Under the pieces are notes generated by a model. That model was not told where the DNA came from, ran no database searches, and worked only from the letters and a program-made list of their open reading frames with translations. From Blastomussa wellsi (lineage: Eukaryota > Cnidaria > Anthozoa > Scleractinia > Plerogyridae), in the NCBI GenBank assembly GCA_947652115.1, contig OX393570.1, positions 8,241,389-8,305,388 on the forward strand: 64,000 nt of DNA. Reading direction: 5' to 3'. Below, one piece after another: positions 36,384-48,300 of this stretch. Position 1 is the first letter of the stretch. Every line of letters begins with the position of its first letter. Position numbers and translations under genes: made by a program.

Positions 36384-39300
36384 CTATCCACTTTTCTTCA
36401 CTTGCTTTTCTAGCTTTTGTGAGAAACTGTTCGAGTTCAGTCGTCACATCGAAGTATCATTCAGTGCTTTTACAGAAGGGCTTTATACAGACTTGTACAA
36501 TGCGAATTTTAACTTGTTTACCTTAAATTTTATTGTAGGAAAATCTTAAGAAGACAGAGAAACTTGTTGCTGAGAGAGAAAAGTTACGAAAGGAGTTGGA
36601 ATCTGCCAAGGAGGAACACAATGAAAAATCACAGCTAAACCAAGTAAGGAACTGTTGAAAAACATGGACGACTAGCCTAGTCTAATCGTAGATGATTAGA
36701 GTTGAATTGTCACTCTTAATGAGCAGAAAGGCTTGAAACAAACTTAATCCTTCTTTATAATTTGGTTTTATCAACTGGGTTGATAATGTGAATTGGCCAC
36801 CGTAAAGAGATTCAAGAGCTGACGTTTCGAGCGTTAGCCCTTCTTTACTTGACTTGTTCAGTTAACTTCTTGAGTTGAGTTCTTCACACATCGCTATTCG
36901 CTGGGGCCAGCGCGAACAAACACCCTAATTTCTCATTCAACGGGCCCAGTTTCTTTGCTAACGGCAAGCCACGCCGCTGACATGTGCATCAATATTTGGC
37001 TTCCCAGTTGACATGTATTTGTCTTTTCGTGGATTGGTGGAGGACTGAAGTATCGGCGACCCCACCTACCTCCCCGCAGCGATGACCTCCGTGTCTGTTG
37101 TATTGGAGCTCTCGCCCTCTCTAACCTCCGGATAGTGAGTCGTCTCATTCCCATAACTTAGCGATAACAGGAGTGATTGAGAGCAAGGGCTCCGGTGGGG
37201 ATTATTGCTGCGTAGCGAGCGGAGCAGCACTTCATAATCATAATAAAAAGGTAGAAAAAAATCGAGATTTTGCTGTGGTTTATAGCCTCGCTTTCAGCAG
37301 ACCACAATGCTTTGGTAGAGCCTCGCTTTCAGCGAACCAGAATGCACTGCGCGTTGGTAGGGCCTCGATTTGAAACAAACAACAAAGAAGGCTTGCGCTG
37401 TGATCTTCTTTTTCGAGTCTCGACGCCACACATTGTCGATAGTACTGTTGTCTGTCATTACGTTAAAAAATAACTTTGGCGGTTGGTGTCTGTTATGACT
37501 ATGGAGGCTTGGATCTCTGGCGGACGGGCATGTCTGGCAAGAAAGAAAAAACTTTACAGAAAAATTAATTCAGCCATGAAAGAACGAGGAATGAGATCAA
37601 TGTGTTTCATTGTTATTAATGAGATGTAAACAGGCATTGAAGACAATTTTCTGCAATCCCGCACCTTGGTGCGAATTTCGCATTTCTGCGACTTTGACAA
37701 GCCTTTCATGTTTTCCGACTCATGCACGCATTCGCACAACATTCGATAATTTTTAAAATTTGCCTCGGTGGTTTGTCGTTGTCACCTGAGCAGCTAATTT
37801 TTTTAAAATTTGCTTCGGATGTTTGTTGTTTTACACTTGAGCAGCAGCTGCCATGTGCTTCTTGCTGAATAATTTGTGCATTGGTTTGTTCACACCTTGG
37901 TGACTTCTACACGCTTTCGTGTCTCAGTTAATGAACAACGACCACTACTGCATAAGATCTATACAATCCTTTTCCAATTTCCAAACTACATCCAAATTTC
38001 CGCAGCGCATTCATAGCCCCGGCTACACTAGTTTACTATATGTAGTCTCACGATCATGCTAATGGTCATAAGGTTGAATCCTATGAAACTGCAACTATTT
38101 GTCTTTTTCTCCAAAAGAATCTGCAAGAACAGTTGAAGAACATGTCACAGGAGAGAGATGAACTTGTGGTCAAAGTTGAGTCGCTCGAAAATCAACTGAA
38201 AGTGGCAACAGAGGAAAAGACTGCCATTGACAAGGAATTTGGTGATACTAAAGAAGAGTTTAAGACAGTTATGAGCCAGTTGTCGCAGCTCAAAGAGAAT
38301 CTGCAAGTCGAACAGAAGGAAAAAGAGGTTGGTATGGAAATTCTATGGATGTCTATTCCATTGAAATAATTGCTTTCCTTACTACAGATAAATTGGGAAG
38401 CTATCGAAGAAGGGTACAATCTACCGGGGAACTGTTCCCTTGGGGGGACTCTCTTTGGGGATGTATGGGGACTCTACCGGAGTCATGATTTTCTACAATG
38501 GGGCTATCTCTAAAAAGGGTCTATCTATCTCCAAGGGGAAGATGGGGGGGGGGGGGGGTGTGTCAACGGAAACTTCGTGGAGATTTGCAACAGGGGGGGG
38601 GGGTACGTCGCCATTGAGTTTTAGACGTAAAATTGTTACACTACTGGTACAATACGAATAGCGCACTGTCAGTTAAAGCAATGGATAATACCAATAATGA
38701 ATAATCCAATAATGAATAATCCAATAATGAAATCAATTCTCTTAGCCTTTGCGTATTTTTACACTACCTTGCTATTGCAGGAATTGAGCAGCAAATTAAA
38801 TACAGCCACCCAAGAAAAGAACGATTTGCTCGACAAAATCTCCAGTTTAGAGGACAATGTTCAATTAACTAACAATGAAAGGAAAATATGGGAAGACAAA
38901 ATGAATGCACTCACTGAGGGAAAAGCTGACATTGAAAACAAACTGGCGTCAGTGACGGAGAGTTTAGAAACAGAAAGACAGGTTTGTTCGCTTATGAATT
39001 TAGAGCGAGTTTCAATTGAGTGCTTGTCTTAAAACCAAAACCAAAGTTGTCACTCTGGGCCCAGTTGTTCGATGGCCGATTAGCGCTAACCCAGGGTTAA
39101 ATTTTAATCCGGGTTTCTTTTTTTTTTTTTGTTCAAATGCACTTTCTCCGATAATTTTCGCTTTTCTTTTTAGAGCATCCAATCATCAAAATGTAGACAA
39201 GAAGAGTTAACATGCATTTGCTTTTTATGCTTTCATTTCTGAATTAAAAATTCGCACTAACCCTGGGTTATCTTAATCTGGCTTTGAACAACCCGGCCCT

Positions 39301-42300
39301 GGCCAATCACAATAGACACAGATAATCCAACGAACCAATCAAAACTCGCAGTAATTACACGTAGCCGACACAAAGCGCGGGAAAACGTACACGCGCGAGT
39401 GACGATTGGTTTTGGTTTCATTACCGATTGGTTGAAAAAGTGGCGCGAGATTATTAAACGAATAACTTAGTATAGTATTGCAAAACCAAAGCAATTCGCT
39501 AATTGCTTTCGGCACTCAATTGAAAACCGCTCTAAGTGACCGAATACACCATATTGCGTTTAACAAAAGCGGGGATGAACGATTCGATTCTTCGATTTTG
39601 GTTTTCGTTTGATTCTGGCTACGAAGAAGTCGTTTTATTCTAATTTTTGTGCTCTAAAAGGTGGTTGAGCGGATTCAATAGCATTGAAATAATGTCCAAA
39701 GAGACTTGCTTTGCCTTACCTTAATTTTGTTTTCGTTTTTCTTGCAGGAGTTACGCAACAGCTTAGAGAGATCTACACAGGAAAAGAACGATTTGGTCGG
39801 CAATCTGTCGGCATTGGAGGAGAGAATATCATCAACTGAAAATGAAAACAAAGTGTTGCAAGAGCGATTAAATTTGCTTACAGAAGAAAAATCCGGTGTT
39901 GACAATGAAATGGCATTGTTAAGGGAGTCTTTACAAACTGCAGAAAAGGAAAAACAGGTTTGTCGCAGTCAAATGACTACCGCACCTCACTAGCTTTCCT
40001 GTTTTCATTCAGAACTTTCGTCTTGACTGGGCTTTTTATGCGGTAGCCTCGCTCCTATAACTTCTAAATTTCAGTGGCAGGGATAGTGTTACAGCCTTAT
40101 TGTTTGGGCTAGGGTCCATTGTTTGTGTTGTTTGTTCTTTTGTCTCACCTGAAGGGTGGTCCCCAATCAGGTGAGACCTTGTAAGAGCTGCAAGGTGACC
40201 CTTTTTATGATTGTTTGAATTTTGTTTAATGCAGGAACTTTGGGATCAGATGAAGAGCTCGTCGACGGAGGATACGAAGCTACAGGGGATGGTGGAGAGC
40301 TTGGAAAAAATGCTTCATGATTCCGAGAGTAGATATCAAGTAAGCAAAAGCAAGAGCCCAACTAGGTCGAAACTCTGGCTTTCTGTGGCATAATGCAGCT
40401 AGGAGCATTGCTACTGCCCCCTGGTGGGGTGAGGGGAGGCGCAGTGGCCTAATGGTTAGTGTGCTGGACTCCGGATCGGACGGTCCGGGTTCGAGCCTCG
40501 GCCGGGGCACTGCGCTGTGTTCTTAGGCAAGACACTTCACTCTCACAGCGCCTCTCTTCACCCAGGTGTATAAATAGGTACCGGCGAATTTACTGCTGGG
40601 GTGGACTAGCATCCCATCCAGGGGGGAGTAGAAATACTCTCAGTCGCTTCATGCTAACGAAACCGGGGTAAGCTCCGGCGGTATGGGCCACTAGGCTCGA
40701 CGCCTTTGCCTGATTGGATGGTTACTCCCCAGTATTCTGCCAGGTTGTCCCAACAATTTCCGGTACCCAATTAAATCCCGGCCGAGGCTCGAACCCGGGC
40801 CGTTCAATCCGGATTCCAGGCCACCGCGCCTCCCAGATAGCAGGTAAGCATTGCAAAGATGAGGAAAAGTACAATCGTTGAAGCCATAAATTTATTAGAG
40901 TCGTGTTAGGCCAATCATATGGTCCGATAGATAGCTTGTTAACCAGAATTTGTAATTCCTTTCGTCCTGTAACCTCCAGGAACAAAGCAGAGCCCTGCAG
41001 GAAAGCCAACAGAATCAAGAACATCTGCAAAATAAGATCCAGTCTTTGGAGGAGATGACGAAAAACGGAGAAATCGTTAACAAGGTGATCTGTCGTTGTG
41101 TCACTTTTGTTTGTGTTTTGTTTTGGAAATCTTAATCTGCAGTGTAATGTCATTAAGGTTTTGGGAAGTATTCCCAAATAGCAAATTTCTCATGAAAAGT
41201 TCCGGACGGAATGTTCTAGGGTGCTTTCCATTATCTCAGTCCGACCAGTCGGGCCAACCGAAGTTAACTGTTGTAAAAGGGGACGACATTTTCCGATTTA
41301 ACCGGGCCAACCGGAGGAACGGTCCTTTCCATTTTGCATTCCATTTCCCAGTCGGTCCGCCTCGAGAATCCACTGAGCTGAAGTAAGACAACTAACCAGT
41401 TTGTGAAAACAGAGCGGTAAATTTCGGTCTGATCGGCCCGACCGGTAAAAGTGGACCACCTCCAGAGGTCCGAATCGAAACGGAACTTTCCATTTGAATT
41501 CTTGCCGAAATGACCGAAATTTTTGGGTAAGTGGAGAGCACACCTAGCTTTTGGCGCGAGCTCAAAGGGGGCCGGGGGAGGGGGACCCCTTGAAAATACA
41601 ATGAAATGAAACTATCATATCCGAGCGTGCGAATTTCTTTGCTGAGGTGGCTAAGCAACACAACGTTTTCTTATATTGTGCCATACCTGTGTGGCAGTTT
41701 CCAGGGGGCTGGCGATTCCTCCCGGTCTTTATGATTGGATAAATAAGATTTAAAAAACACGACTCTTCTTGTAGCTCTTCGTTCTTTCAGAATAACTCAG
41801 TCCAGACCGTGAAGAAAGTGGATATTAAACTCTTATCAATTCCTCCATGCAGCGGTTTGGTTTCTATAATAAACAATAAACAGCAAAAGATCGACTTTCT
41901 GTTACAAAAGATTGACATTTGAGTTAACTGCCTTCAACGCAAACTGAAACAGTATCAACAGCAGAATATTCCTTAAAATTCATTAAAAAGGTTAAAATCG
42001 ATTAATTTTTCTCTGGCCGGTTTGTTTCTATGGAAACATGCTGTACAGCAAAGCACGTACTATTCGTGGGGCTTCTGCCAAATCAGCAGTCATCCTTTAC
42101 TGAATGCTGCTTGAAGTGACAATAGTTTTCAAACATTGTTCCAAATGGCCGACCTCATGGTTGATGGCTGCCATAGGGTTTGGTGCGTTTTCGATGGGTG
42201 GCCATTTAAATCTGAAAATTAATATGTTTGGAGGCTGGAAGAGTCGCCATATTTACGTATTACAAGCCGTTTGAAGTCGTAAGAACTGCAAGGCAGTAGC

Positions 42301-45300
42301 TTCTTTCCTAGTTGTGCGAAGTAGCTTATTCACTGTGTTAAGCTTTGTTTTTTCGATGCATAAAATTACCTTCATATCGAAGAAAACGTCGAAATGATAG
42401 TCCATAAAGCAAGAAAATACCAGAGAGGTGACGATAAGGCAAATTGAATGATTACGGATGGTTATGACAAAGGAAAATTGGGACTAGGCTCCTCTCATCT
42501 CTCATGGGCGAAAGTTTACTCGGGAATCGAACTCCTGCTCTGCATACCGGTGCTCTCGTACCTAAGCTAACGTTTTGCGCTATAGTGTTATTATTGTGAA
42601 TCCACAGGAACTAGAACAGTGCTTGCTGCAAAAAGAGGAGGAACTGAGAATAGCTCAGAGCAAGACTGATGACATGGAACAAGAACTGCAAACAGCATTA
42701 CAAGAAAAACAGGTTAGTAATGCGCTTTCTTTCTAGTCCGTCGTATTTTTTCAACGTCAGTCGAGTGATAGGATTAATTTTCGCCGTTCTCTATTCTCGT
42801 GGGCTTATTTCCGAACGGTGGCTGGTAATGGAGCCTAGTCGAGAGTGCGCACAGCCTTTGCTGCTCTTGCGAGTCGCATCTCACCGTCGATAATAACTTC
42901 TTTTTCTAGCGCGTCGCCTTGCTCGCCCACTCGACCACCAGCCCTTGGGAAAATGAGCGGATACCAGTATTGCAGTGCTATCTCTGTCAGTGCTATCCCA
43001 ATTGGTGATTGTTTGTTCTTGTTACTGAGGAGGAATTTTACTTTCTAATAATTTCTAAAACGTTTTGATTAATTTGGACAGTGAAAGGGTTAAAACGCCG
43101 TAAAAACAAGAACGCCTGATCGCAAGCGAACCAGAAGATAAAGATGTTTTAATTCAACCTATTTTGTTTGGACAATTCATGTCACGCTTTTTTAACGATT
43201 CGGTCACGTCATGTCACGCAATTGCAATTGTAAATTACAATGAATTATAGTTCAGTTTACACTCTTTTAGCGATTTATTCAAATGATGTCCCTGATTGTG
43301 GTTTGAAATTGAACACTAAGAGTATGGTGGCCGACTGTTCTCACAGAAAAATTGGGCCAAATTCTTAAATATCCGAAGAAAAAGCGAAGAAAAAAAACAC
43401 TTTTTCGTTGAATAAATTTTTTTCTGAAAAATGAAAAAATATATAAAAAAATAAAAGGGATATACTACGACATTCATAGTCCTCCCAGTTACTGCTTCCG
43501 CTTAGAAGACCGCTGATCATGGATATATACACTCGGCCGTCATCAAACATTTCGTTTTCAATTACAATTTTGTATGAGAACGACCGGCCGTCTCCTAGCC
43601 GGTCGTTCTCACAGCATTTTTGAAATTCAAATGTATTTGGTATTGAAATCAAAACTCTGATTTTATTTTATTTTTTTTTATTTACTGTTTTTTTTTGGTA
43701 AATATACTCTATTTTATTTTTGTGTTTTCATTTCCGAAACATGTTTCTTCATTTTTTTTCTTTTTTTTAAACCAAAGTTAAATTTATTTTAAAACATTTG
43801 TAGTATATCCCTTTTATTTTTTTATACATTTTTTTATTTTTCAGAAAAAAAATTATTCAACGAAAAAGTGTTTTTTTCTTCGCTTTTTCTTCGGATATTT
43901 AAGAATTTGGCCCAATTTTTCTGTGAGAACAGTCGGCCACCATATAAGAGAGTGAAAGGTGTAAACGGATTGTGAATAGCATATTGGATCTTTGTCGACA
44001 CCACGTTTCAAAACTTAACGCCACATTTCTTCCACCCTCTTATCTTGAAAATGGTGCCAATCCGTGACAACCCAAACGTTGGCATATCGATGAGACGACA
44101 AGACGCATAACTCTGTGTTTTCATTGTTCAGGATCTTAGTATGAAGCTAACAGCATTACAAGAACAAGCGGTGTCTGTTGAAAATGACATGCAGACTAAA
44201 GAAGAGATAGCACAGGCATATGAACAGAAAATGAAGGTGAGAAAAAGAACTCTCTTGGATTTCTAATAAAATGCACGGCAAGCCCCTCAAACGGGTCTCT
44301 TCGCGCGTTTAACAGAGAGTTTTAGCAACTGGGACGGCAACAGCAACGAGAACGCCACAAAACAATAGGTTTAATGAGCAAAAACAATCGCTCTGCGCGT
44401 GCGTTTTATAGTTTTGTACATTTCTGTGCCTTCATCTGCAAAACAACAACGTGAAATGACCAAATTTTATGTTTTCTCGAGAGCGTGAGCGAATGGCGGC
44501 AAAGTTTTATTTGTTTTTCCTTACTTTAATGCCGTTCATAGTAGTTTAGTACCTGGACAGTTCGTCAGCATTTTCCAAGTTAAACAAATTTCAATAATTG
44601 CCAAAGCGTCACAGAAACGAGAAGTTATATTTTGAAATGACGTTTTCGTTGCCGTCGCCGTCGTCGTTGCTAAAACTCCCTAATTTTATTCCTGCTCGCG
44701 AGACGTCTGCAGACACGATAATTCCATTCTGTTGACGTAGCTCTACAGAGATCTGTGCAATGCCTCTGATTGGTTGTCACTTTCGCGCGATAATTTTAAA
44801 CCTAGCAACAGCCAATCAGAGACGCTAGACGATCCACTGCAGTGCCACGTCATCAATATGGAATTTTCAATGCCACGTGTCTTTTGAGCGAGCAAACGAA
44901 CGTGACTTGGACTAATGTAGCATACATCCGCTGCTCTATTAAATGTCCATTCTACAATAAACAATACACAAAAATACGTTTTACTCTGTAATTATATTTT
45001 TAGGATCTAACGGAAAAACTCTCAACTGTTTCGCAAGAAAAGGTAGTTCTAGAAGAGGGTATCAAAGCGATGGAAGAGAAGCTGAATAAAGCTGCAGAAA
45101 ATCACAAGGTGAAAATTGTCATTTCAGGTTTTCTTTCAGCGGCCTCGGATTTTTCCATTCATATTTTCTCCTGTCGTTTCTAAGGATCTGAAGAACCAAT
45201 TGACAACCCTGTCAGAGGAGAATATCGCACTTGAAAGCCATGCTAAGAAGTTACGAACGGCGTTGCAAAATGCAGACGAATCTCAGGAGGTAAGTCTCAG

Positions 45301-48300
45301 CAGTGTCGTTTCTCTACTAGCAAAAACTTCTCCATAGCTCTTTGAAATGATTATTGCAGTAATTGCAGTTAGACCTGTTGAGAGCTCTGTTGTAGTCTTC
45401 CAACAGTCACAACAGTCGTGCTGTATTGAGTTGTGCCTCAGTCAAACAACAGTGTAACGCAGACGTGCCACAGTCATACCACAGTCTTGCCACAATCATA
45501 CCACAGTCTTGCCACAATCATACCACAGTCTTGCCACAATCATACCACCGTATCGCAGTCATATCGCAGTTATTCCGCATTTGTACCACCCCCGCACAGT
45601 CGTACAGCATGGCTCACGTGTGGTAAAGAACTAACATGGAAGCTTGTAGAGTGCTTTATTAGCGTTAACTTGTTTCAAGCGTGACATCCTGCTGTGGAAA
45701 TTTCTTATGCACACCATTTCTAGCAGTGGTGGTGCAATGGTTACTGCGTTGGACTCAGGTTCAAGAGGTCCTCGTTTAAGCCCTGGCTTGGGTCTTTGTA
45801 TATATTCTTGAGCAAGTCACTTGACTTTCATTTGCCCCTCTCATCAGGAAAACCATAGAGCTGTAAATAACAACCAGACATCAGACAATGGCCAACCAAA
45901 ATTTCCGTGTCAATGTCAGATTTCGAGCTGACATCCGACCTAACTTTTTTGTCCAATCTTATTGATGTTTTAGTCGGAAACATTCTCTGTCAAGAGAAAA
46001 TATGATTTTAGCCCTGCCACCTGACAAAATGTGGGACAGGGAAAAAGAGAGGGGAGCCTGTTTTAGACTCGCATCCCATCCAGGGAGAAGTTAAGCGTTG
46101 CATACAGTAATCTATCTGGCTTCTCTCCAGTGGTCGATGGCGATTTCATTTCAGTTTTCTTTTCCGTCCAAGTCCTTCAGTCTCTTCAGCCTAAACTAAA
46201 CTTGCTTCCTTTAACCCTCCATAACTCTCTCTCTCTTGGGAAACAACGCATGCGTGCTCACTCGCATCATAACACGAGTATATTCTCGACCCTACGGCTC
46301 TTCTCTGTTCAAAGGAGACAAAGGCTCTGGTAAAACACTAAATATTGTAGTGCTCTGATTGGTGTTCGGCTAAAACAATCAAAGTAAAGCAACTCAATTT
46401 TTGTACCGAATCCAAAGCTGAATAGGACCAAAGCTCTACGGTGTATAAAAGTGAAACGCCTCTTTTCATTGTTATTGTGATCTGTTACGATGATATAGAC
46501 GTGCTGAAGGCAGCATGAGTTATAATGAACATGCTAGGAAAACGGCGCAGTTTTCACCTTCCATTTTTAACATGTTCCAACATCGCTTCACAGAAGCTTG
46601 TGTAGCATTTTCTGTGCTCGAAGGTCGAGCTTTCGATGTTGCCTGGAGATGTTTTTTGTTGTGAAGAAATATTTTTTATAGGGCCCTTGTTTTGTGCACT
46701 AGAAAGAGAGGGCACTGGGTCGAGAATAACTGCGTTCATACCTGTTACTGCTGCACATTCGCTGAATTTGATTGACATTCAGACTCTCAGTGACGTCGCA
46801 CTGCATGCCGTTTTTCAGGAGCTGAATGCACAGCTATTGTCTATCTCTCAAGAAAAGAACACTCTTCTCTCCGAGCTGATCGCTCTTCAAGACAACTTTA
46901 TCCAGGAGCAAAGCATGACTACGGTACTGATCTTGTTAACCGACCCATGCGTGCTACAGCTCAATAACCGGCCTTTTATTACTTTATCCGGGAACATTTT
47001 GATACCGTGGCGGCCATTTTTAATCGTAATGTATTGTTTGGTGAGCGGGAGATTTCGCACGGGAGTGACTATTCAGTATTCAGTTCATGCGGTGAAGAGA
47101 AGAACCCGGGTCGTCCGACTTCCAAGCTGGAATTATATCCACTAGGCTACCGACGACCAGTTGCCAGAATCACGATTTTTTTTAGCTACATATCGTAGCC
47201 CCATTATACAGGCCAACGACAAGCAACCTAAGCTTACGTTAGGCTAACCGGAGAGCCTTTTAGGCTTATCGGAATGCATAGTAGGCTAACCAGAATACTT
47301 AGTAGGCTAACCGGAGTGATAATTATTTTAACTCGAGTGCTGTTTATTTATACGCTATTTCTATTGTTCAATACATGAACTGAGTGTTACATGGTATAAT
47401 ATGTCATCAACTGTCCCACCATTGTTTCACCACAGGAACTGAGTGCAGAATGTTTCAGTCATTCACGATTAAAAATAGTTGCTACGTCAAAATGCCCCAA
47501 CTAAAAGACGATCTTTTCTACACTATCTTCTGACTTTATATATACTAACGGCTAACTTGCTTTACTGCTAACAACTCCATTTTGCTTCATTTCTTTCATT
47601 TGAGCGTTTTGTCAGAATTCAGAGTAAACTATTTCATAAATCCCTTCTTTTTATCTCTATCCACAGTGTTGCTTTGACGGATATTAGTTACATTTCTCAG
47701 TTTTACATAATTAATCGTAAATGTATCTATGTGGCAGTACCGTAGTCAAGTCGTTCACAGAGTTCTGGGTTAATTTAATGAAGAATTACAAAATCATATT
47801 GTCAAAAATTAGAAGAAACATTTACAGACACGTTGATATTATAGGCATTTCACTGTAACGTGTTCATCGGAGAGTTCAACGTGATGTTTCATGGGACGAT
47901 TTTTAACGGCAGTTTTTAATCTATGTCACACGTCTCGTGTCTCAACTTTGTGGCAACATGTGGTAACGGTATGTTACACGCGACAAATTTTAACGCAACA
48001 AAACCAACTTCAACAAAATTCGGGAAACAATGTTGCAGGCTTTTGAATCGCTTTCAAATTGCTGTTTAATGTCGTAGTAAAATATCGCGCTAAAAATCGC
48101 CCAGCACATGCTTGAAATCGTATTAAGTCGCTATTTTCTGAATACGTCCAAACAGCCCGGATAAAAGTTCCTTTCATTTTAAAAGCTAACACTTTCATTT
48201 ATGTTTGCGAGTGTTCTTGTTGCTGCCTATTGTGCTGTTAAAGTTAAATATCAAGGAAGCGCTTTGTCTTTTTCGTTGCTCGAATGCACCAGTAAGGTTC

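Noticed and set aside
40435..40510. tRNA gene with perfect A and B boxes
   Set aside because: The acceptor stem does not pair and the sequence continues into a SINE body with other copies in the window.
45410..45612. Regular repeats that could suggest a CRISPR array
   Set aside because: The 22-bp units abut without unique spacers; a minisatellite in a eukaryotic intron.
46636..47145. 169-residue ORF around GCC2 exon 32
   Set aside because: Only 46819-46923 is coding by splice sites and phase; the rest is intron read-through.
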